Assembly (NCBI RefSeq): GCF_023507705.1
Contig: NZ_JALBGD010000003.1
Span: forward strand, 62,001-126,000
Length of the DNA: 64,000 bases
Direction of reading: 5' to 3'
DNA from: Stappia sp. WLB 29
GTDB lineage: Bacteria > Pseudomonadota > Alphaproteobacteria > Rhizobiales > Stappiaceae
Below are positions 17,683 through 27,147 of this stretch, piece by piece. The position numbers and the translations under genes were made by a program. Each line of letters starts with the position of its first letter. Within the stretch, counting starts at the first letter, position 1. The notes below the pieces were generated by a model, which saw only the letters and a program-made list of their open reading frames with translations, was not told where the DNA came from and searched no databases.

Positions 17683-19467
17683 ATGACACGCCTTGCCTCC
17701 TACCTGCCGATCCTCGACTGGGGACGCGCCTATAGCCGCGACACGGCGACCGACGACATGATCGCCGCACTGATCGTGACGATCATGCTGATCCCACAGT
17801 CGCTCGCCTATGCGCTGCTGGCCGGTCTGCCGCCGGAAGTGGGCCTCTACGCGTCGATCCTGCCGCTCGTCGCCTATGCGCTGTTCGGCACCAGCCGAGC
17901 GCTGGCGGTCGGACCGGTGGCCGTCGTATCGCTGATGACCGCCTCGGCGGTGGGCGAGATCGCGGCGCAGGGCACGCCCGAATATCTCGGCGCGGCGATC
18001 GTTCTGGCACTGCTGTCCGGAGCGATGCTGGTCGCCATGGGCCTGTTTCGCCTCGGCTTTCTCGCCAACCTGCTGAGCCATCCGGTGATTTCCGGCTTCA
18101 TCACCGCGAGCGGGCTGATCATCGCCGCCGGGCAGCTGAAGCACATTTTGGGCATCGGCGGCTCGGGGAGCACGATGGTGGAGATCGTCGGCGGGCTCGC
18201 CGCCAATCTCGGCAATGCCAACCCCTATGCGCTGGCGATCGGCGTGCCGGTGACGCTATTCCTGTTCTGGGTGCGCAGCGGGCTGAAGCCGGCGCTGGTG
18301 CGGGCGGGCCTGCGGCCGCGGCTTGCCGACATCATCGCCAAGTCCGGCCCGGTGGCGGCGGTGGCCGCAACGACGCTGGCAGCCCATGTCTTTTCCCTCG
18401 GCGACAAGGGCGTGAAATTGGTCGGCCACATTCCCTCCGGCCTGCCGGCGCCCTCGCTGCCGCCGCTCGACCCGCAGCTGTGGAGCCAGCTGGTGGTGCC
18501 TGCCTTGCTGATCTCGGTGATCGGCTTCGTGGAATCGGTCTCCGTTGCGCAGACGCTGGCGGCGAAGAAGCGCCAGCGCATCGTCCCGGACCAGGAGCTG
18601 ATCGGGCTCGGCGCGGCCAACATCGCCTCGGGCATTTCCGGCGGCTATCCGGTGACCGGCGGCTTCGCGCGCTCTGTGGTGAATTTCGACGCGGGCGCGG
18701 CGACGCCGGCGGCCGGCGCCTTCACCGCCATCGGCATCGCACTGGCCACGCTGTTCCTGACGCCGCTGATTTCCGAACTGCCGCAGGCGACGCTGGCCGC
18801 CACGATCATCGTCGCCGTGCTGTCGCTGGTCGACCTGAAGGCGCTCCGCCGAGTCTGGGCCTATTCGCACAGCGACTTCGCGGCGATGGCGGCAACAATC
18901 CTGGCAACGCTCGTCCTCGGCGTGGAGACCGGCGTCACCGTCGGCGTCGGCGTGTCGCTGGCGCTGCATCTTTATCGCAGCACCCGGCCGCACATGGCCA
19001 TCGTCGGCATCGTCCCGGGGACCGAGCATTTCCGCAACATCAACCGGCACAAGGTGATCACCGGCGAGACCGTGCTCACCCTGCGGGTCGACGAGAGTCT
19101 GTTCTTCGCCAACAGCCGCTTCCTGGAAGACCGGCTGACCGAGCTGGTCGCCGAACGCCCGAAGCTGCGGCATGTCGTGCTGATGTGCACCGCGGTCAAC
19201 GAGATCGACGCCTCGGCTCTGGAGAGCCTGGAAGAGATCAACCGCCGGCTGGCCGACGCCGAGGTCGGCTTCCACCTGTCGGAAGTGAAGGGGCCGGTGA
19301 TGGACCGGTTGCAGCGGACGGACTTCCTCACCCACCTCAACGGCAAGGTGTTCCTGACCCAGTACGAGGCCTTCGCCGCGCTCGATCCGCGCACCGCGCA
19401 TATCGCCGAGGCGCGAAAGCCGCGCAGGGCGACCAAGGCCGATTTCTGGATCGGCCCGGAAATCTGA
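17683..19467 (+). CDS. SulP-family anion permease with STAS domain
   Basis: A 594-residue inner-membrane transporter with about 12-14 hydrophobic segments: IVTIMLIPQSLAYALLAGLP (SulP signature), GFVESVSVAQTLA and GGYPVTGGFARSVVN. A C-terminal STAS domain (about 450-570) contains NEIDASALESLEEI. The chosen ATG at 17683 gives a start at a typical position; the open frame upstream is not SulP-like. It lies 128 bp behind the DUF442 gene on the same strand and probably extends the sulfide module as a sulfate/sulfite exporter or importer; bicarbonate transport is the main alternative. Confidence 0.88.
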   Translation: MTRLASYLPILDWGRAYSRDTATDDMIAALIVTIMLIPQSLAYALLAGLPPEVGLYASILPLVAYALFGTSRALAVGPVAVVSLMTASAVGEIAAQGTPEYLGAAIVLALLSGAMLVAMGLFRLGFLANLLSHPVISGFITASGLIIAAGQLKHILGIGGSGSTMVEIVGGLAANLGNANPYALAIGVPVTLFLFWVRSGLKPALVRAGLRPRLADIIAKSGPVAAVAATTLAAHVFSLGDKGVKLVGHIPSGLPAPSLPPLDPQLWSQLVVPALLISVIGFVESVSVAQTLAAKKRQRIVPDQELIGLGAANIASGISGGYPVTGGFARSVVNFDAGAATPAAGAFTAIGIALATLFLTPLISELPQATLAATIIVAVLSLVDLKALRRVWAYSHSDFAAMAATILATLVLGVETGVTVGVGVSLALHLYRSTRPHMAIVGIVPGTEHFRNINRHKVITGETVLTLRVDESLFFANSRFLEDRLTELVAERPKLRHVVLMCTAVNEIDASALESLEEINRRLADAEVGFHLSEVKGPVMDRLQRTDFLTHLNGKVFLTQYEAFAALDPRTAHIAEARKPRRATKADFWIGPEI

Positions 19468-19476
19468 GGCGAGGCG

Positions 19477-20559
19477 ATGGACGAGGGCAGGCAGCCAGTG
19501 GAGGGACGCGACCCGGAAAGCGGCCTGGTCTGGCGCTACAACGCGGCCCCTGCCGGAGGAAGCGATTGCCTTGCCGTGGTATTCTCGCAGGTGCGCGTGC
19601 CGCCGGGCCGCTTCGGGCTGGAGCGGCTGTTCGCGAACACCCGCCATGCCTGCCTGTTCCTCAACTGCCCCGACCCGGTCTGGTACCTCGGCTGCGAGGC
19701 GGCCATCGACCGCGCCATCGATGCAGCGGCGAAAGCCTCCAAGGCGGCGCGGTTCGTCCATTACGGCGCTTCCAAGGGCGCCTATGGCGCGCTCGCGACA
19801 GCGCTGCGGCGCGGCGACGGACGGGCCTTCGCCTTCGGCCCGGAACTGGTGCTCGGACGACCGGGTAGCCAGAGCGGCGCGGTGCGGAGCCCGGCGATGG
19901 CGGTTGCGCCCGACATGGCCCTGCAGTTGCAACGCGTCTCGGAAGGCCCGGACCTGACGCTGGTCTTCGGCATTCTCGATGCGACGGATACCGCCGGCGC
20001 GGTGAAGCTGAGCGGCCTTGATCTGCCGGAACGGGTCAAGGTTCTCCGCCTCGCCTCGTCCCATGCCAGCCACGACCATCTCTACACGCTGAACATCGCC
20101 CGCAAGCTGATCGCCGGATTTACCCGCGATCTCGGCGGGCTTTGCGCCGAGCGCGGCCTGATCGCGGGCGACGCAACGGCCGATCTCGCCCGTTTCGCAG
20201 GCTTTGCCGAAACGGTGACGGAGGCTGTGGAAGAGGGCCGCGGAACGGGCAAGGCCGTAGCGGAGGCCGTGGCAGCCGCGCTTGCCGACCCTTACGCGCG
20301 CATCAATCCGGGCTACGGGCTTGCGGTCGGACAGTCGCTGGTGCGCGTCGAACGACGCGCGGAGGCGGCCGGATGGCTCGCCGGGGTGCAGGAGCGGATC
20401 GACGCGATGCCGGGGGCAGGGACCTTGCCGAAACGCTGGCGCAAGGCGGTGTGGCGGGCGCGGCTTTCGGCCGTCGAAGGCACGGCTCGCGCGGGGCTGC
20501 TGGCCGAGGCGCAGGCGCGGTTTCCGGGCGAGAGCTTCGAGGAAGGCGGACCGGCGTGA
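19477..20559 (+). CDS. Alpha/beta-hydrolase-fold protein of unknown substrate
   Basis: A 360-residue protein. HYGASKGAYGAL reads as a nucleophile elbow (GxSxG) and the later SSHASHDHLYTLNIA could supply the catalytic His, as in alpha/beta hydrolases. The C-terminal 120 residues are Ala-rich helical sequence without recognisable domain. No signal peptide. It starts 9 bp after the SulP stop and so may be in the same transcript, but the link to sulfur metabolism is only positional. I do not recognise a named family. Confidence 0.6.
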   Translation: MDEGRQPVEGRDPESGLVWRYNAAPAGGSDCLAVVFSQVRVPPGRFGLERLFANTRHACLFLNCPDPVWYLGCEAAIDRAIDAAAKASKAARFVHYGASKGAYGALATALRRGDGRAFAFGPELVLGRPGSQSGAVRSPAMAVAPDMALQLQRVSEGPDLTLVFGILDATDTAGAVKLSGLDLPERVKVLRLASSHASHDHLYTLNIARKLIAGFTRDLGGLCAERGLIAGDATADLARFAGFAETVTEAVEEGRGTGKAVAEAVAAALADPYARINPGYGLAVGQSLVRVERRAEAAGWLAGVQERIDAMPGAGTLPKRWRKAVWRARLSAVEGTARAGLLAEAQARFPGESFEEGGPA

Positions 20560-20566
20560 TGCCGGA

Positions 20567-22687
20567 TCAGCACCAGGCTTGCGGCCGCGACACGGCGTGG
20601 CCCTGCGCATAGGTGACGCCGAGCCCCTTGAGAATATCGAGGTGCAGCGGCTCGGTGACGTATTCGGCGACCGTCGGCAGGCCCAGCGCCTCGGCAAGGC
20701 CGACGACGCCGGAGACCGCAGCGCGCTTGACCGGATCGCCGGCAAGCCCCGCCGTCAGCAGCCGGTCGATCTTGATGAGGTCGAAGGCATTGGCGCGCAG
20801 CTGGGTGAAGCCCGCCATGCCCCGGCCGAAATGATCGAGCGCGATGCGGCAACCGAGGGTGCGCAGGTCGGCCATCAGGTTCCACGCCTCGGGCTTCAGC
20901 CGCGAAAGGGCGGTTTCCGAGACCTCGAGGACCAGGGACCGCGCCAACTCGGGCGAGCGTTCCAGCCGGCCGGCGAGCTGACGCGCAAAGACCGGGCTGT
21001 GCAGGGTTTCCGCCGACAGGTCGACGGCAACCGGCAGCCCGTCGCTCCCGCCCGTCTCGAGGCGCGAGAGCACGGCATCGACCACCAGACGGTCGACCGA
21101 CCGCATCAAGCCGTGACGCTCGGCAGTCGAGCGGATCATCGAAGGACCGTGCAGTTCGCCATCGCCGGCGGTGACACGCGGCAGCACCTCCTGCATCACC
21201 GGCGCGCCGCTGGCGAGGTCGACGATCGTCATGGCGTGCAGCAGGAAACCGCCACCGGCGATTGCCCGTTCGACGGCAAGCAGATGATGGATCTCGGCCT
21301 TGCGGTCGTCGCCGGCCTTTCCCGTCCCGTCATAGGAGACGATACGATGGCCGCCTGCGGCCTTGGCCTGCATGCAGGCGAAATCCGCCCATTGCAGCAC
21401 CCGGCCGACCGTCAGCGCCTGCCGGGCCGCCTCGTCGTCCTCCGTCGCCACGGAGGCGATGCCGATGCTGGCGCTGCTGCGGAAGGTCAGGTCCTCCCAG
21501 ACGAGGTGATAGCCCTCGAAGGCGGACAGGAGGCGATTGCAGATCGCATGCGCCGCCAGGGGCAGGGTGCTGTCGATGATCAGGCCGAACTCGTCGCCGC
21601 CGATGCGCGCCACCTCGACATCCTCCCCCGTCGATTGCCGCAAGAGGCGGGCGATGTCCTGAAGAAAACGATCGCCGGCGCCGTGGCCGGCGGTGTCGTT
21701 GACCAGCTTGAAGCCGTCGAGATCGATGAAGACGACGCTGAACCCGGCGCTGCCGTCCTTCCGAAAAGCGGAGACGCGCCGCTCCAGCCCGGTCTCGAAG
21801 GCCCGGCGGTTGGCGATGCCGGTAAGGTCGTCCTGCAAGGCCAGGCGCTCCAGCCGCTCCGAGAGACGGCGGGTCTCGGTGACGTCGCGCAGGGTGACGA
21901 CAGCCGCCTCGATCTCGCCGTCGCCATTGCGGAATGGCTGCAGGCGGGCATCCATCACGACGGGGGTACCGTCCGGCGCCGTGTCGCGAAAGTCGTATTC
22001 CACCGTCTCGCCGGCAAGGCAGCGGTCGAGCCAAGGGCGGATCTCGGTGGCGAAGCGCTCCGCACCCACGATCTCGACGAGCGAGCGGCCGCGAAAACTG
22101 TCCGCTGTGCAGCCGTGCCAACGGGCATTGCTGTCGTTGGTCAGGATGTAGCGATAGTCGCGGTCGACGATGGACAGGCGATCCGACATCTGGGTGACGG
22201 CGCTCTCGTAGAGGCGCAACACTTCCTCCGCCTTCTTCAGGTCGGTGATGTCCCGCCCGTAGGCGGCGACGCCGAGCAGGCGGCCATCCGCGTCGTGCAC
22301 CGGCTGATAGCGTACGTCGAAGAAGCGGCGACCCTGGCCGGGTACGTTGACCCAGTCCTGCAACACGGCAACGCGCCCGGACAGCGCCATCTCGAGATAC
22401 GGCGCGCGGCGGGGAAAAGCGCCGGCGCCGGCAACCTCCTGCACGGTACGCCCGATAGCCTGCTCACGGGTCAGACCACCGATGATCACGTAAGGGTCGT
22501 TGGCCTCGCGGATGATGTAATCGGGGGTGCAGAAATAGATGGGATCCTGGGATGCAGCGATGATAGCGGCATGCAGTCCCTCAACAGGCCAAGCCACTTC
22601 CGGTCGTGCCGCATCGCCTGCCGTCATCCGGTCCGCCCCCGCACCGCCGTCCCGCCATCGCAGAATCCGTAGCGGCAATGCGACCAA
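20567..22687 (-). CDS. PAS-PAS-GGDEF-EAL cyclic-di-GMP protein with degenerate EAL domain
   Basis: A 706-residue cytoplasmic signalling protein. Two PAS domains (about 20-150 and 155-275), then a diguanylate cyclase domain with intact RIGGDEF, then an EAL domain. The EAL catalytic set is altered: EAL reads EVL, the NLS asparagine is Asp (VDLSAETL) and the DDFG pair reads DHFG. IKIDR and the Q of AQG remain. The expected inhibitory RxxD ahead of GGDEF is absent. It therefore probably makes c-di-GMP and uses EAL for binding or regulation rather than hydrolysis. Two Met codons near the N-terminus leave the start slightly uncertain. It is convergent with the upstream hydrolase gene, 7 bp apart. 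Confidence 0.9.
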   Translation of the reverse strand: MVALPLRILRWRDGGAGADRMTAGDAARPEVAWPVEGLHAAIIAASQDPIYFCTPDYIIREANDPYVIIGGLTREQAIGRTVQEVAGAGAFPRRAPYLEMALSGRVAVLQDWVNVPGQGRRFFDVRYQPVHDADGRLLGVAAYGRDITDLKKAEEVLRLYESAVTQMSDRLSIVDRDYRYILTNDSNARWHGCTADSFRGRSLVEIVGAERFATEIRPWLDRCLAGETVEYDFRDTAPDGTPVVMDARLQPFRNGDGEIEAAVVTLRDVTETRRLSERLERLALQDDLTGIANRRAFETGLERRVSAFRKDGSAGFSVVFIDLDGFKLVNDTAGHGAGDRFLQDIARLLRQSTGEDVEVARIGGDEFGLIIDSTLPLAAHAICNRLLSAFEGYHLVWEDLTFRSSASIGIASVATEDDEAARQALTVGRVLQWADFACMQAKAAGGHRIVSYDGTGKAGDDRKAEIHHLLAVERAIAGGGFLLHAMTIVDLASGAPVMQEVLPRVTAGDGELHGPSMIRSTAERHGLMRSVDRLVVDAVLSRLETGGSDGLPVAVDLSAETLHSPVFARQLAGRLERSPELARSLVLEVSETALSRLKPEAWNLMADLRTLGCRIALDHFGRGMAGFTQLRANAFDLIKIDRLLTAGLAGDPVKRAAVSGVVGLAEALGLPTVAEYVTEPLHLDILKGLGVTYAQGHAVSRPQAWC

Positions 22688-22808
22688 TTCTCGATGCTCG
22701 CCATAACAAAGTCACGAAAAATGGCCATTGCCGAACATACTCGCCAACGAATTGCTCGAACACCGGGCCCTCGTAGAAACTTCAAGGCAGAAATATGGAC
22801 CGTCGTAG

Positions 22809-23180
22809 ATGATTCGCAAGCTCCGGATTCACGTGCTGATCGCGCTCGCCTGCGCCGGTCTCGGCGCCTTGCCTGCGCTGGCCGAATGCGGCCGCGCCTC
22901 ATGGTACGAGCTCACCGGACGCACCGCCAGCGGCACGCGCGCCAACCCCGAAGCTCTGACGGCGGCGCATCGCAAGCTGCCCTTCGGCGCCAAGGTGCAG
23001 GTGGAGAACCTGTCGAACGGCCGCAAGGTAACACTGACCATCGTGGACCGCGGCCCCTTCGTGCGCGGCCGGGTGATCGACGTCTCGCGGCGCGCGGCGC
23101 GCGAGCTGAAGTTCATCAACAAGGGGGTGACCAGGGTGCGGGTAACGGTCGCCGGGAGGGCAGAGGCATCCTGCGACTGA
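22809..23180 (+). CDS. Small RlpA-like double-psi beta-barrel protein
   Basis: A 123-residue exported protein with a Sec signal peptide (hydrophobic ALACAGLGALPALA) cleaved before ECGRASWY. The RlpA signature follows: ASWYELTGRTASGT, AAHRKLPFGAKVQVENL, TIVDRGPFVRGRVIDVSRRA. RlpA proteins cleave naked glycan strands of peptidoglycan at the septum. This one lacks the SPOR domain that targets full-length RlpA and has no lipobox, so it is a minimal periplasmic form. Divergent from the GGDEF-EAL gene. Confidence 0.88.
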   Translation: MIRKLRIHVLIALACAGLGALPALAECGRASWYELTGRTASGTRANPEALTAAHRKLPFGAKVQVENLSNGRKVTLTIVDRGPFVRGRVIDVSRRAARELKFINKGVTRVRVTVAGRAEASCD

Positions 23181-23239
23181 GGCCGCGCGGAACACTCCGG
23201 CAAAGCGAGGCAAAAGAGGTCCGAAGCGGCAGGAAAATT

Positions 23240-23284
23240 GGTCCTGACCGTGAGGAGGGAGGGGGAAACCTCACGGCCAGGACC
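23240..23284 (-). terminator. Long hairpin between convergent genes, probable terminator of the LysR gene
   Basis: The arms at 23240-23255 and 23269-23284 (GGTCCTGACCGTGAGG and its near-complement) pair over 16 positions with one mismatch, around a purine-rich 13-base loop. On the minus strand the stem is followed by CAATTTTCC, a short T-run. It sits between the rlpA-like gene and the LysR gene, whose ends face each other, so it could stop transcripts from both sides. Confidence 0.6.
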
Positions 23285-23437
23285 GCCGCATCTCCTTGAC
23301 GAAGACAACCCGATACCAACAGGATTCGCGGGCGTTGCAAATCCGTATTTTTGCCTCGCATCCGTGCAACTTGTCACAGCGGCCGGGACCGTTGCGGAAG
23401 TCGACAGGGGCGGCTGCGTTCACGATCCATGATCGCG

Positions 23438-24361
23438 TCAACCCGGCAGCACCGCCCTGTCGCCGCCGCCGGCGGCCGCAACCTCGCCCATCAGCCAGTC
23501 GCGGAAGCGGGCCGCAACGGGCCGCAACGAGCGGTCTTCCGGGTAGACGAGGTGATAGGCGGAAGGGAGCCGCAGCACCGTGTCGAACAACTGGACCAGC
23601 CGTCCGGACGCCAGTTCCTCGGCGACGAAGAAGCGCGGCACCAGCGCCGCGCCGAGGTCGTTGGCGGCGGCCTCCGCCATCATCACGAACTGTTCGAACC
23701 TCGGCCCCTGGAAGGCGAGCTCCGTCTCCACCCCGGCGCATTCGAACCACTGCCGCCAGGCGAGCGGGCGCGTCGACTGGTGCAGGCGCAGGAGCGGGGC
23801 AAGATCCTGCGGCCGGCGGATGCGATGCCGGGCTTGGAACGCCGGCGAGGCGACCGCGATCACATCCTCGCGAAAGAGCGGTTCGGCGACCGCCCCGGCC
23901 CAGACGGGATCGCCATAATGGATCGCGACGTCGAACGGCTCCTTGGCGAAGTCGAAAGGACGCAGCCGCACCGTCACGTTGAGGCTGGCGGTCGGGTGAG
24001 CGGCGATGAAACCGGAAAGGCGCGGCGCCAGCCAGCGCGTGCCGAAGGAAGGCAGGGTTGCGAGATTGAGCACGTCCTCGTTGCCGGCGAAGGACATCAC
24101 CTGCCGTGTGGCGGCAGTCAGGCTCTCCAGTGCGCCGCGAACGTCATGCAGGTAGAGCCGGCCGGCATCGGTCAGCACGATGCGCTGGCGCACCCGCTTG
24201 AACAGCTCGACCCCCAGCCGGGTCTCCAGGTGGCGCACCTGCTTGGAGACCGCGCCCTGGGTGAGATGCAACTCCTCCGCCGCGCGGGTGAAGCTGCCAT
24301 GCCGTGCCGCGCACTCGAAGGCGATCAGGCTGTCGGCGTGGGGAACGAAGCCGCGTTTCAA
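23438..24361 (-). CDS. gcdR: LysR-family regulator, probably of gcdH
   Basis: A 307-residue LysR protein of the GcvA-like branch: N-terminal helix-turn-helix [26 protein letters not shown], then a substrate-binding domain beginning [17 protein letters not shown], as usual in this branch. It is divergent from the glutaryl-CoA dehydrogenase gene with 188 bp between, the usual arrangement for the regulator named GcdR in related bacteria. The inducer is presumably glutarate or a lysine or tryptophan breakdown product (inference from position). The start ATG at 24361 gives full family length. Confidence 0.82.
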   Translation of the reverse strand: MKRGFVPHADSLIAFECAARHGSFTRAAEELHLTQGAVSKQVRHLETRLGVELFKRVRQRIVLTDAGRLYLHDVRGALESLTAATRQVMSFAGNEDVLNLATLPSFGTRWLAPRLSGFIAAHPTASLNVTVRLRPFDFAKEPFDVAIHYGDPVWAGAVAEPLFREDVIAVASPAFQARHRIRRPQDLAPLLRLHQSTRPLAWRQWFECAGVETELAFQGPRFEQFVMMAEAAANDLGAALVPRFFVAEELASGRLVQLFDTVLRLPSAYHLVYPEDRSLRPVAARFRDWLMGEVAAAGGGDRAVLPG

Positions 24362-24549
24362 ACTCTATTCCATTCGCTCATGAACTTGGGACAACATATC
24401 ACTTTTCGCCGGCAGCGACAGACCGGACACTCGCGCCCGAACGTTCACCCCTTTCTCGGGTCCGGCCACCACAGATCGGCCGCCCCCCGACGACAGGACG
24501 CATTCTGCCGGCGGCACGGACCGCGGGCGGACCGGAGGAGACAAGACCC
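24362..24549. promoter_or_regulatory. LysR gene-gcdH divergent promoter region
   Basis: 188 bp; its left third, next to the LysR start (about 24362-24410), is AT-richer than the rest, and GGAGGAG at 24534-24540 is the gcdH ribosome-binding site. No operator dyad is clear enough to define. Confidence 0.4.
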
Positions 24550-25770
24550 ATGACCGCACACGCATCCGTTCACAAGTCCGACCCGACCGGCGGCGGTCGC
24601 TTCGCCTGGGAAGACCCGTTCCTGCTGCGCGACCAGCTGAACGAGGACGAGATCCTGATCATGGAGACCGCCCGCGCCTACGCCCAGGACAAGCTGATGC
24701 CGCGCGTGCTGGAAGCCTATGCCCAGGAGAAGACCGACCGCGAGATCTTCAACGAGATGGGCGAACTCGGCCTGCTCGGCATCACCCTGCCGGAAGAGTA
24801 CGGCTGCGCCAACGCCTCCTACGTCGCCTACGGCCTCGTCGCCCGCGAGATCGAGCGGGTCGATTCCGGTTACCGCTCGATGAACTCGGTGCAGTCCTCG
24901 CTGGTGATGTATCCGATCTATGCCTATGGCAGCGAGGAGCAGCGCAAGAAGTATCTGCCGAAGCTCGCCAGCGGCGAGTTCGTCGGCTGCTTCGGCCTGA
25001 CCGAGCCCGATGCCGGCTCCGATCCGGCCGGCATGCGCACCCGCGCCGAGAAGATCGACGGCGGCTACCGGCTCAAGGGCTCCAAGATGTGGATCTCCAA
25101 CGCCCCGATCGCCGATGTCTTCGTCGTCTGGGCGAAGTCCGACGCCCATGACGGGGCGATCCGCGGTTTCGTCCTGGACAAGGGGATGAAGGGACTTTCC
25201 GCGCCGAAGATCGGCGGCAAGCTGTCTTTGCGCGCCTCGGTTACCGGCGAGATCGTCATGGACAATGTCGAAGTCGGCGAGGACGCGCTGCTGCCGAACG
25301 TCGCCGGCCTGAAGGGCCCGTTCGGCTGCCTCAACCGCGCCCGCTACGGCATTTCCTGGGGCGCACTGGGTGCGGCAGAGGACTGCTGGCACCGGGCCCG
25401 CAACTACGGCCTGGAGCGTAAGCAGTTCAACAAGCCGCTGGCCCAGACCCAGCTGTTCCAGAAGAAGCTCGCCGACATGCAGACCGAGATCGCGCTCGGC
25501 CTGCAGGCCTCCTTGCGCGTCGGCCGCCTGTTCGACGAGGGCCGCGTGGCGCCGGAGATGATCTCCATCGTCAAGCGCAACAATTGCGGCAAGGCGCTGG
25601 ACATCGCCCGCCAGGCCCGCGACATGCACGGCGGCAACGGCATCCAGGAGGAGTACCACGTCATGCGGCACGCCCAGAACCTGGAGACGGTGAACACCTA
25701 CGAGGGCACGCACGACGTCCATGCGCTGATCCTCGGCCGCGCCCAGACCGGCCTGCAGGCGTTCTTCTGA
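24550..25770 (+). CDS. gcdH: Glutaryl-CoA dehydrogenase
   Basis: A 406-residue acyl-CoA dehydrogenase that oxidatively decarboxylates glutaryl-CoA to crotonyl-CoA in lysine, tryptophan and benzoate-type catabolism. GcdH-like features are [13 protein letters not shown] at the N-terminus, [28 protein letters not shown] and the C-terminal catalytic-base segment [20 protein letters not shown] with the Glu. The chosen ATG at 24550 has a strong ribosome-binding site nine bases upstream. Followed on the same strand by a flavoprotein oxidase and an aminotransferase. Confidence 0.95.
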   Translation: MTAHASVHKSDPTGGGRFAWEDPFLLRDQLNEDEILIMETARAYAQDKLMPRVLEAYAQEKTDREIFNEMGELGLLGITLPEEYGCANASYVAYGLVAREIERVDSGYRSMNSVQSSLVMYPIYAYGSEEQRKKYLPKLASGEFVGCFGLTEPDAGSDPAGMRTRAEKIDGGYRLKGSKMWISNAPIADVFVVWAKSDAHDGAIRGFVLDKGMKGLSAPKIGGKLSLRASVTGEIVMDNVEVGEDALLPNVAGLKGPFGCLNRARYGISWGALGAAEDCWHRARNYGLERKQFNKPLAQTQLFQKKLADMQTEIALGLQASLRVGRLFDEGRVAPEMISIVKRNNCGKALDIARQARDMHGGNGIQEEYHVMRHAQNLETVNTYEGTHDVHALILGRAQTGLQAFF

Positions 25771-25852
25771 TCAGCCCATCGGGGGCGGGGGCCGGTGGCC
25801 CCTGTCCGCTTTTTTTTCCGAGCCAACCGCTTGCCACAGGACGGGCCTCGAC

Positions 25853-27034
25853 GTGAGCGCTGAGACTTTCGACGTCGCAATCGTCGGCGGTGCTGTGATG
25901 GGATCGTCCATCGCCTGCCACCTTGCCATGGACCCGGCCTTCTCCGGCCGGGTCGTCGTCATCGAGAAGGACCCGTCCTACCGGACCTGCGCCTCGGCGC
26001 TGTCGGCCGCCTCGATCCGCCAGCAGTTCTCCGAGCCGACCAATATCGCCATCTCGCTTTACGGAATCGAGTTCCTGCGCGAGATCGGCATGCGGCTGGC
26101 CGTCGGCGACGAACGGCCCGTCATCGACCTGCACGAAGGCGGCTACCTGTTCCTGGCGACCGCCGACAAGCGGCACATCCTGGAGGAAAACCACGCCCTG
26201 CAGACCCGCATGGGCGCGGATATCGCCTTCCTGGAGCCGAACGAGCTTCTCGCCCGCTTCCCCTGGCTCAATGTCGAGAACATCGCCGCCGGCTGCTGGG
26301 GGCGCACCGGCGAGGGCTGGTTCGACGGCTACGGCCTGATGCAGGCCTTCCGCAAGAAGGCACGCGCACTCGGCGTGCCCTATCTGGCGGCCGAGGTTCT
26401 GGAGGCCGCCCGCGAGGGTGAGGGGTTCCGCCTGCAGCTGTCGGACGGCAGCACGATCTCGGCCGGAAAGCTGGTCAATGCCGCCGGCGCGGAAGGGGCA
26501 GCGCGGCTCGCCCGCCAGCTCGGCGTCGACCTGCCGGTGGAAAGCCGCAAGCGGATGATCTTCACCTTCGACTGCCGCGAGCCCGTTGCCGGCTGCCCGC
26601 TGCTGATCGATCCGACCGGCACCTATGTGCGCCCCGAAGGCACAGGCTTCCTGTGCGGCTCCGCGCCGCCGCAGGAGCGCGATCCCGACACTCGCGACTT
26701 CGACGTGGAGCACGATTTCTTCGACGAGTACCTGTGGCCGGTGCTCGCCGCGCGCGTGCCCGCCTTCGAGGCGATCCGGCCGGGCCAGGCCTGGGCCGGC
26801 CACTACGACATGAATCTGTTCGACCACAACGCCATTCTCGGCACGGTCGAGGGCCACCCGGGCCTTTATCTTGCCACAGGCTTTTCCGGCCACGGGCTGC
26901 AGCAGTCGCCGGCGGTCGGCCGCGGCCTCGCCGAACTCATCGTCCACGGCGCCTGGCGCAGCCTCGATCTCGGTGCTCTGTCGCACGAGCGGATTGCACA
27001 AGGGCGCCCGGTGTTGGAAAAGAACGTGGTCTGA
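25853..27034 (+). CDS. FAD-dependent amine/amino-acid oxidoreductase (DadA/sarcosine-oxidase type)
   Basis: A 393-residue flavoprotein. The N-terminal FAD motif is DVAIVGGAVMGSSIACHLA and the C-terminal one AILGTVEGHPGLYLATGFSGHGLQQSPAVG, both typical of the D-amino-acid/sarcosine/glycine oxidase superfamily (COG0665). It would oxidise a secondary amine or amino acid to an imine or keto acid. The start is a GTG at 25853; no upstream ATG in frame fits. It lies 82 bp after gcdH. A link to lysine or pipecolate breakdown is suggested only by that neighbour. Confidence 0.8.
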   Translation: MSAETFDVAIVGGAVMGSSIACHLAMDPAFSGRVVVIEKDPSYRTCASALSAASIRQQFSEPTNIAISLYGIEFLREIGMRLAVGDERPVIDLHEGGYLFLATADKRHILEENHALQTRMGADIAFLEPNELLARFPWLNVENIAAGCWGRTGEGWFDGYGLMQAFRKKARALGVPYLAAEVLEAAREGEGFRLQLSDGSTISAGKLVNAAGAEGAARLARQLGVDLPVESRKRMIFTFDCREPVAGCPLLIDPTGTYVRPEGTGFLCGSAPPQERDPDTRDFDVEHDFFDEYLWPVLAARVPAFEAIRPGQAWAGHYDMNLFDHNAILGTVEGHPGLYLATGFSGHGLQQSPAVGRGLAELIVHGAWRSLDLGALSHERIAQGRPVLEKNVV

Positions 27035-27147
27035 TCTTCGTTGCGCCGCCTGCCGGGCGGCCGGACGAGGACCGATCCCACCCGCCCGCGCGGCGGACCC
27101 GCCCTCATTCCGGGCCGCCTTGCCGCGCAACCTCTCCGGAGCCTGCC

